A stretch of DNA of 64,000 nucleotides from Palsa-504 sp963744575 (GTDB taxonomy: Bacteria > Actinomycetota > Actinomycetes > Streptosporangiales > Streptosporangiaceae), in contig CAVUUF010000001.1 in assembly GCA_963744575.1 (NCBI GenBank), forward strand, positions 124,001 to 188,000, in the 5' to 3' direction. The translations under genes and the position numbers were made by a program. The notes beneath the pieces were generated by a model. That model ran no database searches and was not told where the DNA came from. It saw only the letters and a list, made by a program, of their open reading frames with translations. Positions 51,820 to 60,881 of this stretch are shown here, in pieces (position 1 is the stretch's first letter; each line of letters begins with the position of its first letter).

Positions 51820-52248
51820 ATGCTGACGGGATTCAAGAATTTTCTCATGCGCGGCGACGTGATCATCGTCGCGGTCGGGCTGGTCGTCGCCCTCGCATTC
51901 AGCATGCTTATCACCGCGTTCACCACCTATATCATCAGCCCGATTATCGCCAGCTTCACACCAGGAACAAGCAACGGCCTGGGCGTGCAACTGGGTAAGG
52001 ATCACAATCCGAAGACCTTCCTTGATTTTGGATCATTCATTTCCGCGGTCATCTACTTCGTCATCTTCATGGCCGTGGTGTACTTCATCATCATCGCGCC
52101 GTACAAGCACATCCAGGCGCGGCGCGGGCAGGTCGTGTTCGGCGACCCGGCCCCGGTCAAGACCTGCCCGGCGTGCCTGTCCACGGACCTGCCGGCCGCC
52201 GCGTCCAAGTGCAGGTACTGCGGCACCGACCAGCCCGCCGTCGGCTGA
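51820..52248 (+). CDS. mscL: MscL large-conductance mechanosensitive channel with zinc ribbon
   Basis: A 142-residue channel that opens under membrane tension. The N-terminal amphipathic helix and first membrane helix (FKNFLMRGDVIIVAVGLVVA), the short outer loop and the second helix (FGSFISAVIYFVIFMAVVYF) are typical. Unlike the classical E. coli type, the C-terminus carries a four-cysteine zinc ribbon, KTCPACLSTD and SKCRYCGTD, replacing the coiled coil. ATG 51820 has GGAGGAA upstream. The 215-base gap before it (51605-51819) holds nothing recognised. Confidence 0.92.
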   Translation: MLTGFKNFLMRGDVIIVAVGLVVALAFSMLITAFTTYIISPIIASFTPGTSNGLGVQLGKDHNPKTFLDFGSFISAVIYFVIFMAVVYFIIIAPYKHIQARRGQVVFGDPAPVKTCPACLSTDLPAAASKCRYCGTDQPAVG

Positions 52249-52506
52249 CCGTCTGCCGCCGCGCCGCCGCGGCGCTGCGACTGGTCCGGGGCGGCCACGG
52301 CCCTGGAAGGTTGCTGAAACGAATCAGCAGGCGGCCGACGCCCGGCCATTATTTATTCGTTTATCGTTTGGGCGGAGATCGTGATCGGTGCCAGGCCGTG
52401 ATTAGCGGGGCTCAGGTGACTGTTGAGGGCTATGTGGGTGCCGCCGCGGCGCGAGCGTCCAGGAGAATGAATTGGCTAATGCGCCTCGATCTGGTGGATT
52501 GGTGCC
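52249..52506. other. Intergenic stretch with an AT-rich patch
   Basis: A 258-base gap between mscL and the PHP gene. It contains a GC-rich hairpin-like stretch just after mscL (about 52256-52275) and an AT-rich patch near 52347-52368 (TTATTTATTCGTTTATCG), unusual in this window, which may include the promoter of the next gene. No ORF is credible. Confidence 0.4.
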
Positions 52507-53727
52507 ATGGCTGACTCGACCCGGCAGTCCGGGCGGTGGACGCTGGAGGATCGCTTCGCGTCCCCCTGGCACTACCTGACGTTCGACGTGCCGCCCGGGA
52601 CGGCCGGCCTGCGGGTCGAGTTCGACTACGACCACGCCGACGGAGCAGTGCTGGACCTCGGCTGCTTCGGCCCGCACGGGTTCCGCGGCTGGTCGGGCAG
52701 CGCCCGGGAGTCGTTCGTCATCACCCCGGACGCGGCCACGCCCGGGTACCTGCCCGGGGAGATCGAGCCCGGGACGTGGCAGGTGATGATCGGGGTACAC
52801 CGCGTTCCACCGGACGGCACGCGCTACCGGCTGACCACGCGGACCACCACGTCCGGCGCGAGCCTGCGGCCACCGGCCGCCGCGCCCGCGCCGCCGACGC
52901 CCCACCGGCCGCCGCGCCGGGACCTGCCGGCCAGAGCGGGCCACCGCTGGCTGGCCGGCGACCTGCACGCGCACACCGTCCACTCGGACGGCGTGCTGAC
53001 CGTCACCGAGCTGGCCGCCCTGGCGGTCGACCGCGGCCTGGACTTCCTCGCCGTGACCGACCACAACACGGTCAGCCACCACGCCGAGCTCACCGCCGCG
53101 GGCCGCCGCTACGGGATCATCCTGCTACCCGGCCAGGAGATCACCACGGACGGCGGGCACGCCGGGGCGCTGGGCGACGTCGGCTGGATCGACTTCCGGC
53201 GCGAGCCGGACGACTGGCTGGACGCCACCGAGGCGGCGGGCGGGCTGCTGTCCGTCAATCACCCGTTCGCCGGGCCGGTCAGCTGGACCAGGCCGATGCG
53301 CCGCCGCCCGCCGCTGCTCGAGGTCTGGCACTGGAGCTGGCTCGACCTGCGCTGGACCCTCCCGCTGTCCTGGTGGCTGGCCTGGGACGCCACGGCGATC
53401 CCGGTGGGCGGCAGCGACTGGCACCAGCCCGGATCCGACGCCCCGCCCGGGCACCCGACCACCTGGGTGGAGTGCGCCGGGCCTGAGCCGGGCGATGTGC
53501 TCGACGGCCTGCGGGCGGGCCGGGTCGCCATCTCGGCCGAACGCGACGGGCCGGTGCTGCTACGACACGAAGGGGACCTGGTCGCGGCGGGCGCGGACGG
53601 CCTGACGCTGGCCGGGCCGCAGGGGCCGTGCGCCCGGATCGGGGGTGACCGGGCCCGGCTGGCCGGCCGGGCCGGACCGCACCGGCTGCTCGACGCCGCC
53701 GGGGCGGCGCTCGCCCTCACCCCCTAG
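52507..53727 (+). CDS. PHP-domain metallohydrolase, CehA/McbA type
   Basis: A 406-residue two-domain protein. Residues about 1-125 form a beta-sandwich of unknown ligand. From about residue 150 it is a PHP phosphoesterase-fold domain with metal motifs GDLHAHTVHSDG, VTDHNTVSHH, GQEITTDGGHAG, VNHPF and GSDWHQPG. The family hydrolyses phosphate or carbamate esters. ATG 52507. It converges on the methyltransferase gene with an 11-base overlap of the 3' ends. The substrate is unknown. Confidence 0.88.
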   Translation: MADSTRQSGRWTLEDRFASPWHYLTFDVPPGTAGLRVEFDYDHADGAVLDLGCFGPHGFRGWSGSARESFVITPDAATPGYLPGEIEPGTWQVMIGVHRVPPDGTRYRLTTRTTTSGASLRPPAAAPAPPTPHRPPRRDLPARAGHRWLAGDLHAHTVHSDGVLTVTELAALAVDRGLDFLAVTDHNTVSHHAELTAAGRRYGIILLPGQEITTDGGHAGALGDVGWIDFRREPDDWLDATEAAGGLLSVNHPFAGPVSWTRPMRRRPPLLEVWHWSWLDLRWTLPLSWWLAWDATAIPVGGSDWHQPGSDAPPGHPTTWVECAGPEPGDVLDGLRAGRVAISAERDGPVLLRHEGDLVAAGADGLTLAGPQGPCARIGGDRARLAGRAGPHRLLDAAGAALALTP

Positions 53728-54565
53728 CCGTCGGGGGAGCGTTCGCTGGTTTGGCGGCCTGGATGCGCTGCCTGGCCGCCTCGTACAGCACGGCCGTGGT
53801 CGCGTTCGCCGCGTTCAGCGAGCTCGCCGCCCCGGTCATGGGGATCCGGACGGCCTGGTCGCAGAGCTCGCGCCACGCGCTGCTCAGCCCGGTGGCCTCG
53901 TTCCCCACCAGCAGCAGCGTGGGCCGGGTGAAATCGAAGTCGAATACGTCCAGGCCGGCCCGCTCGTCGGTGCCGGCCAGCACGATCGGGCAGCCCGCCG
54001 CACGCTGGGCCGCCACCCAGGCGGCCGCCTCCCGGGGTGAGGGACAGCGGATCACGGGCAGCGCGAACAGCGAGCCGGTACTGGCCCGCACCGTCCGGGG
54101 GTCGTAGACGTCGACGGCGTGCCCGGCGACGATGATCCCGTCGGCGCCGAAGGCGTCCGCCGACCGGATGATGCTGCCGAGGTTCCCCGGACTGGCCGGG
54201 CGGTCGAGCACGATGCCGAGGAAGCGCGGGCCGGCCGTGATCCGGTCGAGATCGTCCCGGGGCATCTCGACCACCGCGACAAGTTCCGGACTGTCCTCGT
54301 CCTTCTCGCCCAGTTCGGCCAGCAGGCCGGGCGACATCGCCACCTGGACCGCGTCCGTGTCGCGCAGCATGCTCTCGGCCCACCCGGACAGCGGGCGCCC
54401 GGCGTCGTAGATCAGCGCGCGGAACCGCCAGCCGAACTGGGCCGCCAGCGTGATCGGCCGTACCCCCTGGACCACGAACTCGCGTGCCCGCTGGCGCTTG
54501 CCGCGGTTACCGAGCAGGGCCTCCCACTGCTGGAAACGGGCATTGCGCGAGGAGATCCGCAGCAT
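53717..54565 (-). CDS. TrmH/SpoU-family RNA 2'-O-methyltransferase
   Basis: A 282-residue SPOUT-fold RNA methyltransferase. An N-terminal substrate-binding domain (ISSRNARFQQWEALLGNRGKRQRAREFVVQGVRP) precedes the knot domain with motif I (LDRPASPGNLGSIIRSADAFGA), motif II (LLVGNEATGLS) and motif III (IPMTGAASSLNAANATTAVL). ATG 54565 fits the family start. The RNA target is unknown; it is divergent from the hydrolase at 54627. Confidence 0.9.
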   Translation of the reverse strand: MLRISSRNARFQQWEALLGNRGKRQRAREFVVQGVRPITLAAQFGWRFRALIYDAGRPLSGWAESMLRDTDAVQVAMSPGLLAELGEKDEDSPELVAVVEMPRDDLDRITAGPRFLGIVLDRPASPGNLGSIIRSADAFGADGIIVAGHAVDVYDPRTVRASTGSLFALPVIRCPSPREAAAWVAAQRAAGCPIVLAGTDERAGLDVFDFDFTRPTLLLVGNEATGLSSAWRELCDQAVRIPMTGAASSLNAANATTAVLYEAARQRIQAAKPANAPPTARG

Positions 54566-54626
54566 GCGATGAGTCTGGCACGCGCCCGGAGTCCGTGCTG
54601 CAGGCTGACTCAGGGAGGATGTCGTC

Positions 54627-55376
54627 ATGAACGGATACGCACCGGTCAACGGGCTACGGATGTACTACGAGGTGCACGGCACGGGCCGGCCGCTGGTGCT
54701 GCTGCACGGCGGGCTGCTGACCATCGACCTGTCGTTCGGCGACATCTGGCCGGAACTGGCCCGCGACCATCAGGTGATCGCCGCCGAGCTGCAGGGACAC
54801 GGCCGCACCGCCGACATCGACCGGGACCTCACCCTGCCCTTGCTGGCCTCCGACGTGGCCGGGCTGCTCGACCAGCTGGGCATCGGCCGGGCCGACGTGT
54901 TCGGCTTCAGCCTGGGCGGCGGGGTGGCGCTGCAGCTGGCGCTGGACTACCCGGACCGGGTCGGCCGGGCCATCCTGGCCTCGGTCAGCTACGCCCCCGA
55001 CGGGTATCACGAGGAGATCTCCGACCCGGCCCGGCACGCCACCTCGACCCGGATGCCAACCGAGGAGGACTTCCGGCAGATGCGCGAGGCTTACGCCAGG
55101 CTGGCGCCCGACCCGGGCCACTTCGACGCGTTCGCGGCCAAGGCCTCGCAGGCCGCCGGGAGCCTCAAGGGCTGGACCGCCGCGGAGCTCGGCCGGATCG
55201 TCGCGCCCACGCTGCTGGTCTTCGGCGATCACGACTTCATCCGGCTGGAGCACGCGGTCGAGATGCACGGGCTGATCCCCGGCGCGCAGCTCGCGGTGCT
55301 GCCCGGCGCCACCCACATGGGCGTCCTGCGGCGCACCGACCTCATCGTGCCGCTGGTCCGCGACTTCCTACGCTGA
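54627..55376 (+). CDS. Alpha/beta-fold hydrolase
   Basis: A 249-residue hydrolase. The oxyanion region is VLLHGGLLT, the nucleophile elbow is GFSLGGG with Ser near residue 97, the acid is in FGDHDFIRLE and the catalytic His in PGATHMGVL. The order is that of lipase- or haloperoxidase-like esterases. GGAGGATG lies before ATG 54627. The substrate is unknown. Confidence 0.9.
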   Translation: MNGYAPVNGLRMYYEVHGTGRPLVLLHGGLLTIDLSFGDIWPELARDHQVIAAELQGHGRTADIDRDLTLPLLASDVAGLLDQLGIGRADVFGFSLGGGVALQLALDYPDRVGRAILASVSYAPDGYHEEISDPARHATSTRMPTEEDFRQMREAYARLAPDPGHFDAFAAKASQAAGSLKGWTAAELGRIVAPTLLVFGDHDFIRLEHAVEMHGLIPGAQLAVLPGATHMGVLRRTDLIVPLVRDFLR

Positions 55377-55390
55377 CCAGGGCCGATTGA

Positions 55391-56131
55391 TCAGCGCTTG
55401 GCGGCGAGCAGGTCGAGGCGGGCGCGCAGCAGCGCACGGTGCGCCACCACGTCGTCGACCTGATCGGGCTGCTCGGGACACTCGCCCGCGCTGATCGCGC
55501 GGGCGAGGCGGACCCGGGCGTCGGCGGCATCGATCATCTCGAACACCATCAGCGGGTCGCGGCTGGCCTCCCGCTCGGCGTCGGCCCGCAGGTCGGCGCC
55601 CTTGGCAACCCAGGTGTCCCTGATCTTGCCGCCGCGGCCATGGTCGAGCAGCACGCTGACGGCGTGCTGCTTGTCGCCGTAGGCGAAGATCATGGTCAGC
55701 GACTCCTGGCGGCCGCCGACGTCGGCGTAGTGCCAGCAGTCACGGACCTGGGGCGCCCCGATCAGGTCGGCCCACGGGGGGTCGGCCACGTGAGCGCAGA
55801 GCCGTTCGGCCGCCTGCCCGGCGGCCGCGCGCAGGACCGGCGATCCGACCGCGGCGAACACCCGCAGCAGGGCGAGCGCCTCCGGGGTGGACGCCGCCTC
55901 GGCGGCGGGCACCAGTGACCGGGTGAGGGTCTCCATCAGCGAGGCCTGGCCCACGGCGGACGAGGCCAGCGCGCCGATCAGGTCGGATCCCCAGAGTTCG
56001 GCGTCGACCGGGTCGTCGAGGCCGCCGAGTACCTGACGCGCCTCGGTCAGCACCCCGGCGAAGGTCTCCTCGACCGCGACCGGCGCGAACAGGCTGGCGA
56101 TGTCGGGTTCCCTCGGCTGGCCGGCATCCAT
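55391..56131 (-). CDS. Hypothetical protein, helical, conserved-looking
   Basis: A 246-residue soluble protein starting at ATG 56131 (MDAGQPREPDIASLF). It is almost wholly helical with many Ala and Asp, and contains WHYADVGGRQESLTMIFAYGD, which looks like a beta-hairpin core, and a C-terminal helical stretch. No known domain was recognised. It follows a second hypothetical gene by 20 bases on the same strand, probably one operon with tag and the DivIVA-like gene. Reading further upstream gives a Pro-rich tail that is likely untranslated. Confidence 0.7.
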   Translation of the reverse strand: MDAGQPREPDIASLFAPVAVEETFAGVLTEARQVLGGLDDPVDAELWGSDLIGALASSAVGQASLMETLTRSLVPAAEAASTPEALALLRVFAAVGSPVLRAAAGQAAERLCAHVADPPWADLIGAPQVRDCWHYADVGGRQESLTMIFAYGDKQHAVSVLLDHGRGGKIRDTWVAKGADLRADAEREASRDPLMVFEMIDAADARVRLARAISAGECPEQPDQVDDVVAHRALLRARLDLLAAKR

Positions 56132-56151
56132 GCCGTGCAGGATAAGCGGCT

Positions 56152-56529
56152 TCAGGAGGCCCGGCGGCACCGGGGAGGCCGAGGGCCTCGGGGAGGCGGG
56201 GGGCTTTGGCGGGGGTCGGGGGCTTCCATGCGCGCGGTCCAATCACCGGCGTCGGTCACCACGCGGACCAGTCCGCCCGCCGCGACGGCGGCGGCGCCCG
56301 CGCCCAGCCGGACCAGGGCGGCGGCCAGGTCGCCGGGACGGGCCTCGGCCGGGCTCGTCTCGGCGACCACCAGGTCCGGACCGTGGCTGACGGCGTGCTT
56401 CAGCTCTTCGCCGCCCGCGTCGAGGATGTACGGCGCCGGCTCACCGAACCACATCACCCGCCCGTCCGGGGCCGCGAAGCGGAAGAAGCGGCGCGACTCG
56501 CCGCGGATCAGCGTGAACGCCGTCGGCAC
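56152..56529 (-). CDS. Hypothetical protein
   Basis: A 125-residue protein beginning at GTG 56529 with FTLIRGESRRFFRFAAPDGRVMWFGEP, alternating strands that look like a small beta domain. The last 25 residues are Pro/Arg-rich and may be noise before the stop. It lies 54 bases after tag and 20 bases before the next hypothetical. No family recognised; the reading frame is supported by position and codon use. Confidence 0.55.
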   Translation of the reverse strand: MPTAFTLIRGESRRFFRFAAPDGRVMWFGEPAPYILDAGGEELKHAVSHGPDLVVAETSPAEARPGDLAAALVRLGAGAAAVAAGGLVRVVTDAGDWTARMEAPDPRQSPPPPRGPRPPRCRRAS

Positions 56530-56583
56530 CCCGGCCCTGGCCAGATCCTCCCGGCGCCGGCCCGGTCGGCGGTCCGGGCGCGG

Positions 56584-57180
56584 TTAGCGGTCCCGGCAGA
56601 AGCAGGCGGCCAGGTGGTCGTTGACGATGCCGCAGGCCTGCATGGTCGCGTAGGCGGTCACCGGGCCGGTGAAGGTGAAGCCATGCCGCCTGAGCTCGGC
56701 GCTGAGCGCCTTGGATGCCGGCGTCGAAGCCGGCACCTCGGCCAGCGTCCGCGGCGCCGGGCCCGGCTCGCTCGCGTACTTCCAGACCAGCGCGGTCAGG
56801 CCGTCGGGCAGGTCGAGCGCGGCCCGCGCGTTGGTGATCACCGCGTTGATCTTCGCCCGGTTCCTGACGATGCCGGGATCGGCCATCAGCCGGGCCACGT
56901 CCGCGTCCCCGAAGGCGGCGACCGCCGCGGCGTCGAACCCGGCGAAGGCGGCGCGGAAGTTCTCCCGCTTGCGCAAGATGGTCAGCCAGGACAGCCCGGA
57001 CTGGAAGCCCTCGAGGCAGAGCCGCTCGAAGATCGCCGTGTCGCCGTGAACCGGACGCCCCCACTCCTCATCGTGATAGGCGAGATACTCCGGGGCGCTC
57101 AGCCCCCAGGGGCAGCGCAGCTTGCCGTCGGGACCTTCGGTCGCGCCCAGCTCGGGGCGAGGTTCCGGCTGGTCGCTCAC
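56584..57180 (-). CDS. tag: DNA-3-methyladenine glycosylase I
   Basis: A 198-residue base-excision repair enzyme that removes 3-methyladenine. It contains the Tag signatures CPWGLSAPEYLAYHDEEWGRP, LCLEGFQSGLSWLTILRKRE and the C-terminal GFTFTGPVTAYATMQACGIVNDH with zinc-binding Cys/His near the ends (CRW-type Cys at the start, CFCRDR at the end). GTG 57180 overlaps the stop of the upstream DivIVA-like gene (GTGA). The family position beside it is usual in actinobacteria. Confidence 0.93.
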   Translation of the reverse strand: MSDQPEPRPELGATEGPDGKLRCPWGLSAPEYLAYHDEEWGRPVHGDTAIFERLCLEGFQSGLSWLTILRKRENFRAAFAGFDAAAVAAFGDADVARLMADPGIVRNRAKINAVITNARAALDLPDGLTALVWKYASEPGPAPRTLAEVPASTPASKALSAELRRHGFTFTGPVTAYATMQACGIVNDHLAACFCRDR

Positions 57181-58187
57181 CAGCTCTGCTCCTCGGGTAC
57201 GGTGTCCTCCTGGCGTGCGGCCGCCCTTTGTTCGGCCCACCAGTCGTGCGCGTTGAAGTCTCCCTGCGGACCGTGGGTGTCCTCCGGGGTCAGAGCGGCC
57301 GAGGGCTGCGTCGGGTCACGGGTCTCGGCGGGCTGGGTCGCGTCGCCGGGCGCGGGCTCGTGGAGGATCTCAGCAGGCTGGGTCGCGTCGTAAGGTTCGG
57401 GAGCCGGGGCCTGGGCCGGAGAGGCCCTGAGGACCGGCGGGGTTTGCCGGGATTGCCAGGGTTCAGCGGTCTCGGTCTCGGGCGGGGCGGCGGTCTCGGT
57501 CTCGGGCGGGGCGGCGGTCTCGGTCTCGGGCGGGGCGGCGGTCTCGGTCTCGGTCTCGGGCGGGGCGGCGGTCTCGGTCTCGGGCGGGGCGGCGGTCACA
57601 GGAGTCTCCGGGGACGCCGACGTCTCCGCGGTCGCGGGAGTCTCTGTGTCCCAGTCCCAGAAACCCGCGAGCGGGTGCGCAGTCTCGGGCGTGTCGGTGC
57701 GTGTGGGAGGGTCAAACGGGCCGGCCGATGGGGGGACCTGGAGCGGGTCGGCGGGCTGGTGAGACTCGAGTATCTCGGCAGCGGCTGGGGCGCCGGGAAG
57801 GCCGGAGGTCTGGGGCAGCCCGGCGAACGACGCGAAGCCCGCCGCCAGCGCGCTGTCCGCGGCCTGGCGGGCGTGCGCGCCGCTCGGCTCGGCGTGGAAG
57901 CCGTCGCGCTCGGCGCTCGCGAGCTGCTCCTGCAGGTAGGCGATGGTGACGTCGCGTTCGCGCATGGCGCGGGCAACCTGGTCCAGGGCCGCATCGGTCA
58001 CCTGCATGTTGTAGCCCCACAGGGCGGTCGGCGGGCGGAGCAGCGCGACGTCCGCGGCGGTGACGGAGCCGAGGTCGAGCGGCGCGTGGTCGGCGTGCTC
58101 ATAGACCAGTTCGCCGCCTCGTCCGGTCGCGGCGAAGAAGATGCCGACGAGTACGGCGATAATCGCGATCAGGAATACAACAGGCAC
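57177..58187 (-). CDS. DivIVA-domain-like membrane protein with PET repeats
   Basis: A 336-residue protein. One N-terminal membrane helix (VVFLIAIIAVLVGIFFAA) is followed by a short DivIVA-like segment (ADVALLRPPTALWGYNMQVTDAALDQVARAM and REREVTIAYLQEQLASAE-like coiled coil). The C-terminal 170 residues are disordered, with repeated PETETAAP units, and end in DWWAEQRAAARQ. The DNA repeat at about 57467-57596 is a 24-base tandem. It may act in cell-pole or division-site organisation. Neighbours are LOG, dapD and tag, as usual in actinobacteria. Confidence 0.78.
   Translation of the reverse strand: MPVVFLIAIIAVLVGIFFAATGRGGELVYEHADHAPLDLGSVTAADVALLRPPTALWGYNMQVTDAALDQVARAMRERDVTIAYLQEQLASAERDGFHAEPSGAHARQAADSALAAGFASFAGLPQTSGLPGAPAAAEILESHQPADPLQVPPSAGPFDPPTRTDTPETAHPLAGFWDWDTETPATAETSASPETPVTAAPPETETAAPPETETETAAPPETETAAPPETETAAPPETETAEPWQSRQTPPVLRASPAQAPAPEPYDATQPAEILHEPAPGDATQPAETRDPTQPSAALTPEDTHGPQGDFNAHDWWAEQRAAARQEDTVPEEQSW
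57467..57596. repeat. 24-base tandem repeats encoding PETETAAP
   Basis: Five near-exact 24-base units in the DivIVA-like gene, one with six extra bases (an extra ETE step). The repeat keeps the frame, so copy-number change would only lengthen or shorten the disordered tail. Confidence 0.85.
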
Positions 58188-58267
58188 ATACGAATCGTGC
58201 CACGCTCAACCCGCGATGTCGCATCCGTGGCGAGACTCGCCCGGGAATCGCGCCGCTCGTGCCCGGT

Positions 58268-59020
58268 CTAGACGGGTAGGCCGTGGGCCTTGCGGATTAC
58301 GGCGACTACCTCGTCGACCTCGTCGGCGAGGCTGATCAGGGAGAACTCGGTGGGGCCGATGTTGGCCCGGGCGAGCATCGTGTCCTCCAGCCAGGACAGC
58401 AGTCCGGACCAGTACGCCCGGCCGACCAGGACGATCGGGAACTTGGTGATCTTGCCGGTGGCGACCAGGGTGAGCGCCTCGAACAGCTCGTCCATGGTGC
58501 CGAACCCGCCGGGCAAGACCACGAACGCCTGGGAGTACTTGATGAAGCACGTCTTCCGGACGAAGAAGTAGCGGAACTCCAGGCCCAGGTCGACGTAATC
58601 GTTCAGGCCCATCTCCCTGGGCAGCTCGATGCCCAGGCCCACCGACACGCCGCCGGCCTCGGTCGCGCCCTTGTTGGCCGCCTCCATGATCCCCGGGCCG
58701 CCGCCGGTGATCACCGCGTAGCCGGCCTCGACCAGTCCGGACGCGATACCTTCGGCGGCCTGGTACTCGACGCTGCCCCGGGCGGTCCGGGCCGAGCCGA
58801 AGATCGAGACCGCCGGACCGAGCTCGGCCAGCAGGCCGAACCCCTCCACGAACTCGGCCTGGATCCGCAGCACCCGCCATGGATCGGTGTGCACCCAGTC
58901 GGACGGGCCCCGCCGGTCGAGCAGCCGCTGATCGGTGGTGGTCTGCGGTATCTGATCGCCGCGCAGCGTGACGGGCCCCTGGCGACGGACCCGCCGGTGC
59001 GGCTCGGAGTTAACGCTCAT
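58268..59020 (-). CDS. LOG-family protein (TIGR00730 Rossmann fold)
   Basis: A 250-residue lysine-decarboxylase-like Rossmann protein. Motifs are ITGGGPGIMEAANKGA and the nucleotide loop PGGFGTMDELFEAL (PGGxGTxxE). Known members are cytokinin-riboside monophosphate phosphoribohydrolases or nucleotide-cleaving enzymes. Ser/Thr/Arg around SIFGSARTARG fit the phosphate site. It starts at ATG 59020. It lies between dapD and the DivIVA-like gene. Confidence 0.9.
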   Translation of the reverse strand: MSVNSEPHRRVRRQGPVTLRGDQIPQTTTDQRLLDRRGPSDWVHTDPWRVLRIQAEFVEGFGLLAELGPAVSIFGSARTARGSVEYQAAEGIASGLVEAGYAVITGGGPGIMEAANKGATEAGGVSVGLGIELPREMGLNDYVDLGLEFRYFFVRKTCFIKYSQAFVVLPGGFGTMDELFEALTLVATGKITKFPIVLVGRAYWSGLLSWLEDTMLARANIGPTEFSLISLADEVDEVVAVIRKAHGLPV

Positions 59021-59064
59021 CGTGTACTAACGGTAGTCACATCCGGCCAGTGCTGGGGTACGCC

Positions 59065-59901
59065 TCAGGCGTCGACGCCGTGGTCGCGGAGGATGGCGTT
59101 CAGCTCCGCTTTGTCGTGCCGGACGCCTTCGGGCAGCCGCTTGAGCACGAGCAGGCACGGCATGCCGAACTCCCCGCCGGGGAACCTCCTCGGCCGGGTC
59201 CCGCCCACGCAGACCGACCAGGCCGGCGCCTCGCCGAGCGGCAGCTCCTCCCCCGTCTCCACGTCGATGACGTGCGTCGTCGGGGTGAGGATGGCGCCCG
59301 CGCCGAGAGTGGCCCCCTGGCGGACCCGGGCGCCCCCGACGACCATGCAGCGCGACCCGACCATGGCCTCGTCCTCGACCACCACCGGCACCGCGCTCGG
59401 CGGCTCGAGCACGCCGCCGATGCCCGCCCCGCCGGACAGGTGGACGTTCCTGCCGACCTGCGCGCCGGATCCGACCGTGGCCCAGGTGTCCACCATCGTG
59501 CCGGTGTCCACGTAGGCGCCGATGTTGACGAACGAGGGCATCAGCACGGCGCCGGGCGCGACATAGGCGCCCCAGCGCACGATCGCCCCGGGCAGCGCCC
59601 GCACGCCGTCCAGCCGGGTCGTCAGCGGCACCCGGTCGTCGTAGCGGAAGTCGCCCACCTGGGACCGGGCCATCGGCAGCAGCCGGAAGGCCAGCAGGAT
59701 GGCCCGCTTGGCCCGCTCGTCCACCACGACCTCACCGGTCACCGAGTCGACGAAGGCCACCCGGGCCTGCCCGGCGTCGATCGTGTCCACCGCGCCGACC
59801 ACGGCGGCGCGCGCCTGGGTGTCGGCCGGCGACAGCCCGGCCCGCTGCTCCCACAGCTCGTCGATGACCTCGGGCAGCGGCGATGACACGGCTTGGCTCA
59901 T
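59065..59901 (-). CDS. dapD: Tetrahydrodipicolinate N-succinyltransferase
   Basis: A 278-residue enzyme that transfers succinate from succinyl-CoA to tetrahydrodipicolinate, the first committed step of the succinylase DAP route. Left-handed beta-helix hexapeptides are visible (RWGAYVAPGAVLMPSFVNIG, GTMVDTWATVGSGAQVG), then GLGGVLEP-like GIGGVLEPPSA. Actinobacterial DapD is of this long, DUF-like branch. It starts at ATG 59901 and is divergent from the gene at 59934. Confidence 0.93.
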   Translation of the reverse strand: MSQAVSSPLPEVIDELWEQRAGLSPADTQARAAVVGAVDTIDAGQARVAFVDSVTGEVVVDERAKRAILLAFRLLPMARSQVGDFRYDDRVPLTTRLDGVRALPGAIVRWGAYVAPGAVLMPSFVNIGAYVDTGTMVDTWATVGSGAQVGRNVHLSGGAGIGGVLEPPSAVPVVVEDEAMVGSRCMVVGGARVRQGATLGAGAILTPTTHVIDVETGEELPLGEAPAWSVCVGGTRPRRFPGGEFGMPCLLVLKRLPEGVRHDKAELNAILRDHGVDA

Positions 59902-59933
59902 GTTGCGCGAGCTTAGCGGTACCTTCAGATGGT

Positions 59934-60818
59934 GTGCCGCACAATCCCGCTCGGCGGGCCAGAGCCGTCGTCGGGGGCGTGCTCGCGCTGGTGCTGGTGC
60001 TGGCGGGCTACGCCATCTACCACGCCTTCCGGAGCGTCACCTCGGCTCCGCCGCCGCCCGGCTGCCAGGCCGGCACCGGCCAGCAGGCCCTCGAGCTGGA
60101 CACCGACCAGGCGGCCATCGCGGCCACCATCGCCGGCGTCGCGGCCAGGTACCGGCTGCCGCGGCAGGCGGTCGTCATCGCCTACGCCGCCGGGCTGCAG
60201 GAATCGAAGCTGCACAACCTGGACTACGGCGACCGCAACTCGGTCGGGGTCTTCCAGCAGCGCCCCTCGGAGGGCTGGGGCCCGGCCAGCGAACTCAAGG
60301 ACCCCGTCTACGCCACGACCAAGTTCTTCACCGCCCTGACCCAGGTGCCCGGCTACACCAGGATGCCGGTCTACCAGGCGGCGCAGGACGTCCAGCACAG
60401 CGCGGACGGCTCCGCCTACGAGCAGTGGATATACCAGGCCGGGCAGCTGGCCGGCTACTTCACCGGCTCGTCGCCGCACGGCGTGTCCTGCTGGTACACC
60501 CCGGCCGGGAAGGCGGACCTGACGGGCGCGATGCGGCGGATGGCCCAGACGTTCGGGCCGACAGGGCGGGAAGCGGTTGTGGCCAGGATCACCCTGGACC
60601 GTTCGGCTGGAAAAAACACCAGCAGCGTCACGGTCCTGCACGTCCAGCCGGACGCGGCCTGGACGGTGGCCAACTGGCTGGTCGCAGACGCGCAGACCTA
60701 CCGCCTCAGCCAGGTACGGTACGCCGGTTATGTGTGGAAAGCCGCAGATGGCAGTATGGGCTGGCAGCCCGATCCCGCTCGGAACGATCCCCCGCGCGGC
60801 ACTATTCTCGCAGGCTGA
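59934..60818 (+). CDS. Secreted lysozyme-like protein of unknown function
   Basis: A 294-residue exported protein with an N-terminal membrane anchor (about residues 10-32). The outer domain contains YAAGLQESKLHNLDYGDRNSVGVFQQRPSEGWG: a Glu-Ser motif followed by a Gly-Phe/Leu-Gln-Gln region, as in lysozyme-like transglycosylases. Actinobacterial homologues are often mis-named heavy-metal transporters. GTG 59934 is chosen since it starts just before the basic-hydrophobic anchor. It lies between divergent dapD and fdxA; wall cleavage is inferred. Confidence 0.7.
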   Translation: MPHNPARRARAVVGGVLALVLVLAGYAIYHAFRSVTSAPPPPGCQAGTGQQALELDTDQAAIAATIAGVAARYRLPRQAVVIAYAAGLQESKLHNLDYGDRNSVGVFQQRPSEGWGPASELKDPVYATTKFFTALTQVPGYTRMPVYQAAQDVQHSADGSAYEQWIYQAGQLAGYFTGSSPHGVSCWYTPAGKADLTGAMRRMAQTFGPTGREAVVARITLDRSAGKNTSSVTVLHVQPDAAWTVANWLVADAQTYRLSQVRYAGYVWKAADGSMGWQPDPARNDPPRGTILAG

Positions 60819-60881
60819 ACGCGACAGCGCGGGGCGACCCGCCATACTGTGTTAGCAGCAGCACGACGAAGGAGTTCACCC

